DNA of 64,000 nucleotides, taken from contig NZ_CAMIAF010000006.1 in NCBI RefSeq assembly GCF_946190375.1, forward strand, positions 46,146 to 110,145, written 5' to 3'. This DNA is from Streptococcus mitis (GTDB lineage Bacteria; Bacillota; Bacilli; Lactobacillales; Streptococcaceae). This document shows, piece by piece, positions 19,460-28,513 of the stretch. Position 1 is the stretch's first letter. The number at the start of each line of letters is the position of its first letter. The notes below the pieces were generated by a model that was given only the letters and a program-made list of their open reading frames with translations, had not been told where the DNA came from and did not search any database. A program made the position numbers and the translations under genes.

Positions 19460-19984
19460 ATGAAATTTTTAGAAAGATTATTTTTGTCGTTCAGTTCTTT
19501 TTTTCCTGGTTTAATTTTGTTTATTTTTACTATAAATATTTTTCCAAATGTTGAAAATTTATTGGCAAGTATTACTAAAATGATTATTTTGATTTTAGTA
19601 ATGCTAGTAGTTGCATTTGGATTACTGAAATGTTTTGAAAAAAAAGTAAAATCTGATACGGCTAACATCGTCTCAATTCAACCGGTTGAGCATGAAATTA
19701 TTCCAACGTATATAGGTTTGTTTGTCATAATGCTTGGTTTGGGTAGTTTAAGTTTAATTTATCAAATGTTTATTGTGTTATTTATATTTGGGATATGGTT
19801 TGTTTTAATGGAAAAATCTTATTATTTTAATCTTATTTGGTTACTTAAATATAGGTATTATAAGGTACAAGATAAGATTGGTAATACTTATATAATTTAC
19901 AGTAAGAGAAATGATGTAAAAGAAGTTGGTAAAATTCAGAATTTAGTAAGAATAAATAATTTTACATTTTTGGAGAAGGAATAG
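19460..19984 (+). CDS. kwaA: KwaA-like four-helix membrane protein (Kiwa defence)
   Basis: A 174-residue membrane protein with helices at about 7-27, 40-58, 82-100 and 101-117. A cytoplasmic tail begins YYFNLIWLLKYRYYKVQ (121-137), a pattern I associate with KwaA. In Kiwa, KwaA is the membrane component that senses phage infection and acts with KwaB. The assignment rests on topology, the tail motif and the KwaB-like gene starting one base after this stop. It lies 9 bases after hsdS and is strongly AT-rich. Confidence 0.68.
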   Translation: MKFLERLFLSFSSFFPGLILFIFTINIFPNVENLLASITKMIILILVMLVVAFGLLKCFEKKVKSDTANIVSIQPVEHEIIPTYIGLFVIMLGLGSLSLIYQMFIVLFIFGIWFVLMEKSYYFNLIWLLKYRYYKVQDKIGNTYIIYSKRNDVKEVGKIQNLVRINNFTFLEKE

Positions 19985-19985
19985 T

Positions 19986-20807
19986 ATGTTTTTAGTAAAA
20001 GTAGGTCAAATATATAGAAAATTGGAAAACACGGATGACATTTCTGAACTAGTTGCTCCGGAGATTGATCCTGAAAATAGTAGAGAATTTGATCCAGAAA
20101 TAAAATTAGAACATGAGGAATGGTTCTATATTGAAATTGATGATGAGCATATGTCGATGGTCAAAGAATATGAAGATAAATTTTTAAATACTGCGGGTCT
20201 AAATGATGTAAATGAAGAAGAGTTCTCGAAAATTGATTTGATTTTTCGAAAAGTTGAAAATGACGGTTTAGTTTTTCAAAAAATAACTAAATCAAGGAGA
20301 ATGGTTGATAAGTCAATCTTGAAATGGAGATATAGAAGAGCTGAAAGAACAATTATTGAAAAGGGTATAGAACTAAAATCTGAGAACGATGCCTATTTTG
20401 ATGGAAACGATAAATTGTATTTCAAAAATTTTAGAACGATTCGTAGCTTATTTAAGGGGATTGATGATTACTATCGTATAGCAAGTCAAGCAGAAGTTGA
20501 TGAGTTTAAAGAATTTAATCTGGTGAGTTTTGTTTCAGATTTTAAAATTAAGACTAACAACTTAAAGATGTTGGCAGTTTTAAAAGATTATGAGATAGAT
20601 TTGGATGATATTGCTGTTAAAAGTACTTTGTTGAGATCTTACAGTCAGTATCCTAATCAAGAGTTTGAGTTGGACGATAATCAAAATTTTATAATTGATA
20701 GTAATAGAAAATTAACATGTTTACTAAAGTTAGCACTTGGACGGCTATATACAAATCCAATAACTCATCATAAAATGGAAGCTAACCATGCAAAGAAATT
20801 AAATTAA
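19986..20807 (+). CDS. kwaB: KwaB-like DUF4868 protein (Kiwa defence)
   Basis: A 273-residue soluble protein resembling DUF4868/KwaB, the DNA-binding effector of the Kiwa anti-phage system. Supporting features are the middle block NDAYFDGNDKLYFKNFRTI (about 130-148) with a following FKGIDDYYRIA, and the C-terminal block DNQNFIIDSNRK...LLKLALGRLYTNPITHHKME, which fits the family's terminal pattern. The protein is somewhat shorter than KwaB as I recall it (about 315). It follows kwaA by one base and precedes hsdM by 29 bases, so the pair sits inside the restriction locus. Confidence 0.68.
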   Translation: MFLVKVGQIYRKLENTDDISELVAPEIDPENSREFDPEIKLEHEEWFYIEIDDEHMSMVKEYEDKFLNTAGLNDVNEEEFSKIDLIFRKVENDGLVFQKITKSRRMVDKSILKWRYRRAERTIIEKGIELKSENDAYFDGNDKLYFKNFRTIRSLFKGIDDYYRIASQAEVDEFKEFNLVSFVSDFKIKTNNLKMLAVLKDYEIDLDDIAVKSTLLRSYSQYPNQEFELDDNQNFIIDSNRKLTCLLKLALGRLYTNPITHHKMEANHAKKLN

Positions 20808-20836
20808 ACTAAGAAAATGATTTAGAAAGAAATACT

Positions 20837-22438
20837 ATGGAAACAGCACAAACTTCCCAGTCGCTCTACCAAGCCCTGTGGAACTCAGCGGATGTTCTCC
20901 GCTCTAAGATGGATGCCAATGACTACAAGTCCTATCTTTTGGGCATGGTCTTTTATAAGTACCTGTCGGATAAGATGCTCTTTTTTGTGGCGGAGACTAT
21001 GGAGGAGGGGAGTGAGAGTCTAGAGGCTGCCCTTGAGGTTTATCGTAACTACTATGAGGATGCGGACACCCATGAGGATCTTCTTGCAGTCATGAAGGAC
21101 GAACTCAACTATAGTATCAAGCCTGAGTTGACCTTTACAGCTCTTGTAGTACGTGTCAATGAGGGGACTTTCCAGTTGGAAGATTTGGCTCAGGGGTTTC
21201 GAGATATTGAGCAGAGTGATGAACTCTATGAAAATCTCTTTGAAGATATTGACCTCTATTCTAAAAAGCTAGGGGCAACTCCGCAAAAGCAAAACCAAAC
21301 GGTGGCGGCAGTCATGAAGGAGTTGGCTGTGCTAGATGTGGCTGGTCATGCTGGCGATATACTGGGGGATGCCTACGAGTATCTGATCGGTCAGTTTGCG
21401 ACTGACTCGGGTAAGAAGGCTGGTGAGTTCTATACGCCTCAGCCTGTTGCCAAACTTATGACTCAGATTGCCTTTTTGGGTCGTGAGGATCAGCTAGGCT
21501 TTACCATCTACGATGCGACTATGGGCTCTGGCTCTCTCTTGCTCAATGCCAAGAAATACTCTCATAAACCGCAGACAGTAGTCTACTTTGGTCAGGAACT
21601 CAACACCTCAACCTATAACTTGGCTCGGATGAACATGATTCTACACGGTGTTCCTGTTGAAAATCAATTTCTCCACAATGCAGATACACTAGATGAAGAC
21701 TGGCCGACTCAAGAACCGACCAACTTTGATGGTGTTCTGATGAACCCTCCCTACTCTGCCAAGTGGTCAGCGAGCTCTGGCTTTATGGCGGATCCTCGTT
21801 TCTCTCCTTTTGGGAAACTAGCACCCCAGTCCAAGGCTGATTTTGCCTTTCTCTTGCATGGTTACTACCATCTCAAGCAGGATAATGGAGTTATGGCTAT
21901 CGTTCTTCCTCACGGGGTTCTTTTCCGTGGAAATGCGGAAGGAACCATTCGCAAGGCCTTGTTAGAAGAAGGAGCTATTGACACGGTTATCGGTCTTCCT
22001 GCCAATATCTTCTTCAATACCAGCATTCCGACTACGGTTATCATTCTCAAAAAGAACCGCACTAACCGTGATGTTTACTTTATCGATGCTTCTAAAGAGT
22101 TCGATAAGGGGAAAAATCAGAATATCATGACGGATGTTCATATCGAAAAGATTCTGGAAGCCTACAAGTCTCGTGAGGAGATTGATAAGTTTGCCCATCT
22201 AGCAAGCTATGAAGAAATCGTCGAAAATGACTATAACCTCAATATCCCTCGCTACGTAGACACTTTTGAGGAAGAAGAAGTCGAACCACTGACAGACATC
22301 GTTAGCAAGATTAACACGACAAATGAAGCAATCCAAAACCAAACCGCTTCCCTACTTGAAATGCTGAACCAACTACACGGAACCACACCAGAAGCCGATG
22401 CTGAACTCAAAAAGTTTTTGAAAGAGTTTGAAGGGTGA
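20837..22438 (+). CDS. hsdM: Type I restriction enzyme, HsdM methyltransferase subunit
   Basis: A 533-residue N6-adenine methyltransferase subunit. The N-terminal HsdM_N domain (about 8-150) is followed by GEFYTP (196-201), the SAM-binding DATMGSGS (226-233) and catalytic NPPY (303-306). It pairs with HsdS for host methylation and with HsdR for restriction. Composition is host-like, as for hsdR, while every gene between them is AT-rich apart from the hsdS spacer. This suggests an ancestral hsd locus into which cargo was inserted. Confidence 0.95.
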   Translation: METAQTSQSLYQALWNSADVLRSKMDANDYKSYLLGMVFYKYLSDKMLFFVAETMEEGSESLEAALEVYRNYYEDADTHEDLLAVMKDELNYSIKPELTFTALVVRVNEGTFQLEDLAQGFRDIEQSDELYENLFEDIDLYSKKLGATPQKQNQTVAAVMKELAVLDVAGHAGDILGDAYEYLIGQFATDSGKKAGEFYTPQPVAKLMTQIAFLGREDQLGFTIYDATMGSGSLLLNAKKYSHKPQTVVYFGQELNTSTYNLARMNMILHGVPVENQFLHNADTLDEDWPTQEPTNFDGVLMNPPYSAKWSASSGFMADPRFSPFGKLAPQSKADFAFLLHGYYHLKQDNGVMAIVLPHGVLFRGNAEGTIRKALLEEGAIDTVIGLPANIFFNTSIPTTVIILKKNRTNRDVYFIDASKEFDKGKNQNIMTDVHIEKILEAYKSREEIDKFAHLASYEEIVENDYNLNIPRYVDTFEEEEVEPLTDIVSKINTTNEAIQNQTASLLEMLNQLHGTTPEADAELKKFLKEFEG

Positions 22439-22473
22439 TGGAGAAATAAGGATATAGCAAAGGAAGTGTGCTT

Positions 22474-23253
22474 ATGAAGTCAAATGAAAATAAAGAAAAT
22501 CAAACAAGTGTAGGAATAACATTGACCTCGCATCATGATTTTACTAGTGATGTGGATGAAGTAGCTTGGAATTTTTATCTCAAATACTATGGAGAAAACC
22601 TGTGTCAAAAAAATCAAAGTAATTTTTTATTTTCTCATAAAGGGATAGAAATTTATGCTAACGGAGATGTGTCTTTTAATATAGATTCTACAGTCTTTAA
22701 TAAAGGTACTAAACTTTATGAGTCAATTTTAAAGGAGACCAATGTTTCGGAAGGGTTAAAGAATTCTCTTGGTGTTATGCGTTATTCGCCTATGAACATC
22801 AGTATCATGCCTAAAACTGGTGGTTTAAATATCATAAAAAAATCTTTAGGGAACGATAGATTTGATACTTTTGCTTATTTTATTAATCAATATTATGAAG
22901 GCTTTAAAACTCCCATCATTAATGCTGGTTCTTTAACGATGGGAATTGGGAATAGATTGATTTTAGAAAAATTTTTAGATAGCTATAATAGTGCTATTGA
23001 ATTCTTTGAAGATATTTATGGGCTTGAAAAGTATTTTGTTAATAAATTAATAAAATCAGGTAAACGTACAATTACAAAAAAAGAAGACTATTGCTACTAT
23101 TTGAAATTGGCTCATGATTATTGGAGTTCTAGACTAAGTCAAAAGAAAATTCAAGATTATCTAGATAAACGGACAATTGAAAATTATCAAAATCATTTGA
23201 ATACCATTTTAAACGAGATTGAAATACTAGAAAATAGTATTAATAAGCAATAA
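22474..23253 (+). CDS. Unknown protein downstream of hsdM
   Basis: A 259-residue, AT-rich gene I do not recognise. It has no membrane helix or known catalytic motif. The N-terminal part looks like an alpha/beta domain (ISIMPKTGGLNIIKKSLGND about 110-129), and the C-terminus is helical and charged with a possible coiled coil (about 220-257). I start at ATG 22474, since AAAGGA at 22459 is 9 bases ahead; an in-frame GTG at 22468 is too close. Its position at the end of the hsd-abiH-kiwa cluster makes a defence role plausible, but that is only context. Confidence 0.7.
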   Translation: MKSNENKENQTSVGITLTSHHDFTSDVDEVAWNFYLKYYGENLCQKNQSNFLFSHKGIEIYANGDVSFNIDSTVFNKGTKLYESILKETNVSEGLKNSLGVMRYSPMNISIMPKTGGLNIIKKSLGNDRFDTFAYFINQYYEGFKTPIINAGSLTMGIGNRLILEKFLDSYNSAIEFFEDIYGLEKYFVNKLIKSGKRTITKKEDYCYYLKLAHDYWSSRLSQKKIQDYLDKRTIENYQNHLNTILNEIEILENSINKQ

Positions 23254-23334
23254 AGCATACTTCAAGAGTCTACTTTATAGGACTGTTACTTTGTTTCCAT
23301 ATTTCCTGGAAACTGATAGAAAACAAGGAGAAAT

Positions 23335-23739
23335 ATGGAACAAACTAATCAAAAATCCCAGTGCCAACAACTCTGGGCTAGAAACAAATACCTCGTGTTG
23401 AGCCATTCCAGCAATATTTACAATGAGATTCGTCAGTATCTCAAGAATGAAGAGGTGGAGGTGAGTCAGGTTCAGGAGATGATTGACCGTGCCTGCCAGA
23501 TTCCAGAACACAGGGGTCAGGTTTGCAATGCCTTTCAGCATATTTGGGGCTATTTCAAAAAGAAAGCGACAGATGCTGAGCGCAAAGACTATATGCTCTT
23601 GCTAGATTGCTACCGCTTTGGTCAGGCTTCTAAGGAAGACTTAATCGCTAAGACTCGAGACTTGCTTGATCGCTATCCAAATACCTACTTGCAACATTCA
23701 AATTTACTGAAAGGAGATTGTCATGAGACTTTGGCATGA
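23335..23739 (+). CDS. DUF1722 (YbgA-like) protein
   Basis: A 134-residue cytosolic protein with the YbgA/DUF1722 pattern: WARNKYLVLSHS near 14-25, a helix around ICQIPEHRGQVCNAFQHIWGYF, and LDCYRFGQ near 92. In other bacteria this domain is found next to or fused with photolyase-type genes; its activity is unknown. It follows AAGGAGAAAT. Its end overlaps the next gene, a pyrimidine-dimer glycosylase-like protein, by 17 bases, which hints at a shared role in repair of UV damage. Confidence 0.7.
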   Translation: MEQTNQKSQCQQLWARNKYLVLSHSSNIYNEIRQYLKNEEVEVSQVQEMIDRACQIPEHRGQVCNAFQHIWGYFKKKATDAERKDYMLLLDCYRFGQASKEDLIAKTRDLLDRYPNTYLQHSNLLKGDCHETLA

Positions 23740-24088
23740 GGCTTTGATTTCACAGCTTCCTCGTCCTCAACTCTTGGGGCAACATCGAGAGTGTTGTGCC
23801 CTGCGTGGCAATGGCTGGGGCAGAAAGCATGCAACGGTGGACTATATCTTTACCCACTCGCCCTATCGTCTCTATGCCTATCATCGCTTGATCATGGAGG
23901 AGATGATTAAACGAGGCTTTAAGGTCAGTCCAGAGTGGCTGGACAAGAACTACCGTGGCAAGACTTGTCCTCCCTATGAAGATTTAGCAGAGGAGAAGTT
24001 GACTAGTCCTATCTATAGTGAGCATGACCATGCCTACTATGAGGAGTGTCTGGCTAATCTTCGAGAGAAGGGCATAGAGCTGGAGTAA
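23723..24088 (+). CDS. Pyrimidine dimer DNA glycosylase-like protein (Pyr_excise family)
   Basis: A 121-residue protein opening with MRLWHEALISQLPRPQLLGQ, followed by HRECCALRGNGW and a VDYIFTHSPYRLYAYH segment. These fit the Pyr_excise family related to T4 endonuclease V, in which conserved R, E and H residues serve a glycosylase/AP-lyase. The chemistry is inferred from the family. An AAAGGAGAT site precedes the start, which lies inside the upstream DUF1722 gene, so the two are translated as a pair. A terminator-like hairpin follows about 60 bases on. Confidence 0.7.
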   Translation: MRLWHEALISQLPRPQLLGQHRECCALRGNGWGRKHATVDYIFTHSPYRLYAYHRLIMEEMIKRGFKVSPEWLDKNYRGKTCPPYEDLAEEKLTSPIYSEHDHAYYEECLANLREKGIELE

Positions 24089-24147
24089 GAGTCAGTATAA
24101 CCTCTAATTTAGAACTCTTTTTGTAATTTTTTCGAATAATTAAAATG

Positions 24148-24181
24148 AGACCTTTAGAATGATTCTAAGGTCTTCTTTTTA
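24148..24181 (+). terminator. Intrinsic terminator after the repair pair
   Basis: The stem AGACCTTTAGAAT / ATTCTAAGGTCT (one bulged base) is followed by a T-rich run. Confidence 0.78.
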
Positions 24182-24194
24182 TAAGTATTTGAAT

Positions 24195-24222
24195 TTACTT
24201 TTAATAACTTTTAAGTTATAAT
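24195..24222 (+). promoter_or_regulatory. Promoter with palindromic operator of the antitoxin gene
   Basis: TTTACT (24195-24200), a 16-base spacer and TATAAT (24217-24222). The inverted repeat ATAACTT-TT-AAGTTAT (24204-24219) overlaps the -10 box. This is the usual layout for an antitoxin that represses its own operon. Confidence 0.6.
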
Positions 24223-24227
24223 TTTAA

Positions 24228-24284
24228 AAAACCAAGATTGAACTGAAGGACTTAAAAGAAAGAGGGGTAAGTGATGAAGAATAG
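24228..24284 (+). pseudogene. Remnant C-terminus of a HigB-type toxin
   Basis: An open frame with no start codon reads KTKIELKDLKERGVSDEE and stops at 24282-24284, overlapping the antitoxin start by 11 bases. Both the wording (charged helix, LKDLKERG) and the overlap resemble the last turns of phage-Gp49-like HigB/RelE toxins, which are normally encoded directly before such antitoxins. A stop codon (TAA 24225-24227) and the promoter lie just upstream, so the rest of the toxin has been lost. Confidence 0.5.
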
Positions 24285-24567
24285 TGCTATTGGGAGTAAT
24301 TGGAAGGATGTCCGATCTGAACTCTTTACCAAGGAGGAAATTCTTGAAAGTGATATGCGAGTGGCTATTATGAGTGAGTTGATAGAAGCTAGACATGAGC
24401 AAGGTATCAGTCAGAAAAAGCTAGAAGAACTCAGTGGAGTAAGCCAGCCTGTTATAGCTAGGATGGAAACAGGCAAGACAAGTCCTCAGTTGGACACAGT
24501 CTTAAAAGTCCTAGCCAGTTTAGGAAAGACACTAGTAGCCGTCCCCCTAGAACAGGGAAAGAGTTGA
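24274..24567 (+). CDS. HigA-type XRE antitoxin, orphan
   Basis: A 97-residue protein with a central XRE helix-turn-helix (about 38-90: QGISQKKLEELSGVSQPVIARMETGKTSPQLDT), typical of HigA antitoxins of the Gp49-like HigB family. The start at ATG 24274 is preferred over GTG 24271 because AGAGGGG ends 6 bases before it. The partner toxin is missing except for a short remnant upstream, so this is an orphan antitoxin that still carries a promoter with an operator palindrome. It may neutralise toxins encoded elsewhere, or simply be decaying. Confidence 0.82.
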   Translation: MKNSAIGSNWKDVRSELFTKEEILESDMRVAIMSELIEARHEQGISQKKLEELSGVSQPVIARMETGKTSPQLDTVLKVLASLGKTLVAVPLEQGKS

Positions 24568-24676
24568 TTAAACTGAGTTATAGTCTTTTATAATAACAAG
24601 CCATAGTCACTTATAAGAATCACTAATAACGCGTTTGAACCGTCTAACTGAAATAAAGCTATAAAACAAGATACAC

Positions 24677-24715
24677 AAAGGATTTGAGGCAGTTGTCTCA
24701 GGTCCTTTTCTTTTG
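24677..24715 (+). terminator. Terminator-like hairpin before metE
   Basis: The stem AAAGGATTTGAG / CTCAGGTCCTTT is followed by TTCTTTT. It is about 110 bases after the antitoxin stop, so it ends read-through ahead of the metE control region. The stretch 24568-24676 shows nothing else recognisable. Confidence 0.7.
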
Positions 24716-24728
24716 TCTAAAACAGAGG

Positions 24729-24745
24729 TATAGTTTAAAACTATA
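24729..24745. promoter_or_regulatory. MET-box (MtaR/MetR operator) upstream of metE
   Basis: The palindrome TATAGTTTAAAACTATA fits the MET-box recognised by MtaR/MetR-type LysR regulators of methionine genes in streptococci. It lies about 83 bases before the metE start, suited to activation of metE-metF when methionine is scarce. Confidence 0.75.
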
Positions 24746-24827
24746 TCAAAGCCTAATTTTTTACAATTATACAGACGCATTCTTTTCTGTTAAGATAGTT
24801 TCAACAACAAATTTTGGAGGACACATC

Positions 24828-27077
24828 ATGTCAACTACAATCATCGGTTTCCCTCGTTTGGGCGAATTCCGCGAATTAAAATTTACAACTGAAAAATACT
24901 TTAGAAAAGAAATCTTAGAAGAAGAACTCCTTGCAGCAGCAAAGGACTTGCGTGCGAAACACTGGAACATTGTCAAAGAAAAAGGTATCACTGAAATTCC
25001 ATCAAATGACTTTTCTCACTATGACAACTTCCTAGATGCAGCTTTCCTTTTCAACGTGGTACCTGCTTCAGTTCAAAACTTGGACTTGTCTGACCTTGAG
25101 CGCTACTTTGCTTTGGGTCGTGGTTACCAAGGAGAAAAAGGTGATGTTCGCGCCCTTCCAATGAAGAAATGGTTCAACACCAACTACCACTATATCGTGC
25201 CTAAATTTGAAAAAGACACTCAAGTTAAACTTGCAGGTCACAAGATTTTCGATGAGTTCCAAGAAGCAAAAGAGCTAGGATTAAACACTCGTCCTGTTCT
25301 TGTAGGTCCATTCACTTTCCTTCAATTGTCAGACTTTGAAGAAGGCGTGAAAGCAGAAGACTTTGTAGACAGCTTAGTGGCTGCTTACCAAGAAGTTTTT
25401 GCTAAATTGGCTGAACTTGGTGCAACTCGTATCCAATTAGATGAAGCTGCTCTTGTAAAAGATTTGACAGCTGAAGAAAAAGCTCTCTTCTTGAACCTCT
25501 ACAACAAGCTTTTGGCTGACAAAAAAGGTCTTGAAGTCTTACTTCAAACATACTTCGGTGATGTTCGTGACGTTTACGCTGATCTTGTAAACTTGCCAGT
25601 TGATGCAATCGGTTTGGACTTCGTTGAAGGTAAGAAAACTCTTGAACTCGTTAAAGGTGGCTTCCCAGCTGATAAGACTCTTTATGCAGGTATTGTCAAT
25701 GGTAAAAACATCTGGCGTAACAACTATGAAAAGAGCTTGGCTGTTCTTGAGCAAATCCCAGCTGAAAATATTGTTTTGACTAGCTCATGCTCACTTCTTC
25801 ATGTGCCATTTACAACTGCTAACGAAGAATTTGAACCAGCTATCTTGAACCACTTTGCTTTCGCAGTTGAAAAATTGGATGAAATCCGTGATTTGGATGC
25901 TATCCGCAATGGTCAAGGTGCAGAAGCTCTTGCAGCTAACAAAGAACTCTTTGCGACTGAACGTGTTGGTGTTAATGCAGAACTTCGTGCGCGCATCGCT
26001 GGTTTGACAGACGCAGACTACACTCGTTTACCAGCCTTTGCAGAACGTGAAGCTATCCAAGAAGAAGCTTTCAAACTTCCAGCTCTTCCAACAACAACTA
26101 TCGGTTCATTCCCTCAAACAAAAGAAGTTCGTGCTAAACGTTTGGCTTACCGTAAAGGTGAATTGTCTCAAGAAGAGTACGATGCTTTCCTTGCTGAAAC
26201 GATCGACGAATGGATCAAATGGCAAGAAGATATCGACTTTGATGTCCTTGTTCACGGTGAATTTGAGCGCAATGACATGGTTGAGTACTTCGGTCAAAAC
26301 TTGTCAGGTTACCTCTTCTCTGAAAATGGTTGGGTACAATCATACGGTATGCGTGGGGTGAAACCACCAATCATCTGGGGTGATGTAACACGTCTTAACC
26401 CTATCACTGTCAAATGGTCTAGCTATGCACAAAGCCGTACAAACAAACCTGTTAAAGGTATGTTGACTGGACCTGTTACCATCCTCAACTGGTCATTCCC
26501 ACGTGAAGACATCTCTATCAAGGATTCTACTCTTCAAATCGCCCTTGCTATCAAGGATGAAGTGCTTGATCTTGAAGCTGCTGGTGTGAAAATCATCCAA
26601 ATCGATGAGGCTGCTCTTCGTGAAAAATTGCCACTCCGTCGTAGCGACTGGTATGAAGACTACCTTGACTGGGCAATTCCTGCTTTCCGCTTGGTACACT
26701 CAACAGTAGCGCCAGACACACAAATCCACACTCACATGTGTTACTCAGAATTTACAGATATCATTCCAGCTATCGACAACTTGGATGCGGACGTTATCTC
26801 ATTTGAGGCTAGCCGTTCAAACCTTGAAATCTTGGACGAACTCAAAGCGAAAAACTTCCAAACAGAAGTGGGACCTGGGGTTTACGATATCCACTCACCT
26901 CGTGTGCCAAATGAAGGCGAAATCGACCATACAATCGAAGCTATCCTTGCTAAAGTGCCAAGCAAGAAAGTTTGGATCAACCCTGACTGTGGTTTGAAAA
27001 CACGTGGTATTCCAGAAACAAAAGAAAGCTTGATCCGCCTTGTTGAAGCAGCTAAAGCTGCGCGTGAGAAATTGTAA
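24828..27077 (+). CDS. metE: Cobalamin-independent methionine synthase MetE
   Basis: A 749-residue zinc enzyme that transfers a methyl group from methyl-tetrahydrofolate triglutamate to homocysteine. The start at 24828 follows TTTTGGAGGACACATC, and the protein opens with the usual [17 protein letters not shown]; longer in-frame extensions upstream lack family similarity. The second barrel has the [10 protein letters not shown] motif, [13 protein letters not shown], and HTHMCYSEF with zinc ligands. Two homologous barrels and the length are standard. A MET-box lies upstream, and metF, which makes the methyl donor, follows after 100 bases. Confidence 0.97.
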   Translation: MSTTIIGFPRLGEFRELKFTTEKYFRKEILEEELLAAAKDLRAKHWNIVKEKGITEIPSNDFSHYDNFLDAAFLFNVVPASVQNLDLSDLERYFALGRGYQGEKGDVRALPMKKWFNTNYHYIVPKFEKDTQVKLAGHKIFDEFQEAKELGLNTRPVLVGPFTFLQLSDFEEGVKAEDFVDSLVAAYQEVFAKLAELGATRIQLDEAALVKDLTAEEKALFLNLYNKLLADKKGLEVLLQTYFGDVRDVYADLVNLPVDAIGLDFVEGKKTLELVKGGFPADKTLYAGIVNGKNIWRNNYEKSLAVLEQIPAENIVLTSSCSLLHVPFTTANEEFEPAILNHFAFAVEKLDEIRDLDAIRNGQGAEALAANKELFATERVGVNAELRARIAGLTDADYTRLPAFAEREAIQEEAFKLPALPTTTIGSFPQTKEVRAKRLAYRKGELSQEEYDAFLAETIDEWIKWQEDIDFDVLVHGEFERNDMVEYFGQNLSGYLFSENGWVQSYGMRGVKPPIIWGDVTRLNPITVKWSSYAQSRTNKPVKGMLTGPVTILNWSFPREDISIKDSTLQIALAIKDEVLDLEAAGVKIIQIDEAALREKLPLRRSDWYEDYLDWAIPAFRLVHSTVAPDTQIHTHMCYSEFTDIIPAIDNLDADVISFEASRSNLEILDELKAKNFQTEVGPGVYDIHSPRVPNEGEIDHTIEAILAKVPSKKVWINPDCGLKTRGIPETKESLIRLVEAAKAAREKL

Positions 27078-27177
27078 GATAAGGATTTCTCAAGAAGCGC
27101 TGTTTGGTCAATCTGCCTGTTTCACTTGGATTTCAGAGTCCAGCTAACTAAAAATCAACTAGAAAAGGATAAAGACT

Positions 27178-28044
27178 ATGTCGCGCCAAACACCGTCACT
27201 CTCATTTGAAGTGTTCCCTCCCAACCCAGCCGTGGGTAATGATAAAATTATTTCTGCTCTTCAAGATATGCAGGAGTTGGCTCCCCACTTTATCAGTGTG
27301 ACTGCCAGCAATAATAAATTTAATATCAAGGAAACGACGGTCCGTTTGGCTGATTTTATCCAAAATGACTTGGCGATTCCAACTATTGCTCACTTGCCAG
27401 CCATCTATTTGACTAAGGAAAAGGTTGCTGAAACCATTGCTGACTTGGACAAAGTTGGGGTGCAGAAAATCTTGGCTCTTCGTGGGGATATTATTCCAGA
27501 TGTGGAACCACAAAAGGATTTCCGCTACGCAACGGACTTGATTGAGTTCATCAAGGAGCAAGCTCCTCACTTTGATATTGTTGGTGCTTGTTATCCAGAA
27601 GGACACCCAGATTCGCCAAATCAGATTTCAGATATTCAAAATCTTAAGAAGAAAGTGGATGCAGGTTGTTCGAGCCTTGTAACTCAGCTTTTCTTTGACA
27701 ATGAGCGCTTCTATGATTTCCAAGACAAGTGTATCTTGGCTGGGATTGATGTTCCCATTCATGCAGGGATTATGCCAATTCTGAATCGAAATCAGGCTCT
27801 CCGCCTCTTGAAGACTTGTGAGAATATCCACCTTCCACGCAAATTTAAAGCCATCTTAGACAAGTATGAGCATGACCCTGAGTCGCTCAGAGCAGCAGGA
27901 CTTGCCTATGCAGTGGACCAAATTGTGGACTTGGTAACTCAGGATGTGGCTGGTGTGCATCTCTATACGATGAACAATGCTGAAACAGCAAAATACATTC
28001 ATCAAGCAACCCATGCCTTGTTTAATCATCAGTCCTTAGGATAA
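27178..28044 (+). CDS. metF: Methylenetetrahydrofolate reductase
   Basis: A 288-residue flavoprotein that reduces methylene-THF to methyl-THF, the donor used by MetE. It shows SFEVFPPN near the N-terminus (catalytic E), ALRGD near 101-105, and a QLFFDNERFYDF segment near 173-184. It is close behind metE with no terminator between them, so the two are probably co-transcribed under the MET-box. A terminator follows directly. Confidence 0.96.
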   Translation: MSRQTPSLSFEVFPPNPAVGNDKIISALQDMQELAPHFISVTASNNKFNIKETTVRLADFIQNDLAIPTIAHLPAIYLTKEKVAETIADLDKVGVQKILALRGDIIPDVEPQKDFRYATDLIEFIKEQAPHFDIVGACYPEGHPDSPNQISDIQNLKKKVDAGCSSLVTQLFFDNERFYDFQDKCILAGIDVPIHAGIMPILNRNQALRLLKTCENIHLPRKFKAILDKYEHDPESLRAAGLAYAVDQIVDLVTQDVAGVHLYTMNNAETAKYIHQATHALFNHQSLG

Positions 28045-28051
28045 TAAAAAG

Positions 28052-28090
28052 CAAACCATTCTTCTCAGGTGAGGGGAATGGTTCCTTTTT
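28052..28090 (+). terminator. Intrinsic terminator of metE-metF
   Basis: The stem AACCATTC / GAATGGTT, with an inner CTCA/TGAG pairing, is followed by CCTTTTT. Confidence 0.82.
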
Positions 28091-28513
28091 AATGGTAAAG
28101 ACCGCACTTTTTAAGAAAAATATGATAAAATAGACTCTGTACGTACTTGATACAAAGATGAGGGTATTTAGGTTGTAGAAGTTTGTTTAAAGTTGATTAT
28201 TTTTTAAACAAAATCTGATAATGTGTGTCTCAAAAAACACGAACGGAGTGAGTATTTAAAAGTTATTTCACGCTATCGTGGTATCTTAGATGATAACAAT
28301 ATTATTATCTAAGACGGGATTTTTGAGAGTAAAATTGTTCGGGAAACTATTTTAGCCTGAGCATAGAAATGAAAAGGCGAAGTAATTAAAAATTACCATT
28401 GAAATTCCATTGTATTTCTAAAATAATCCACTGGATAATTTTACCTCCCGTCCGCACTATTTCAGGGAAATATCAAAAAGATACTTAATTGAATTTTGGC
28501 TTCATTTCTTAGG

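Noticed and set aside
24199-24216. CiaR direct repeat (TTTAAG-N5-TTTAAG) near the antitoxin promoter
   Set aside because: The ACTTTTAA repeats have a period of 10 instead of 11, and the first unit is TTTAAT. The palindrome over the -10 box explains the site better.
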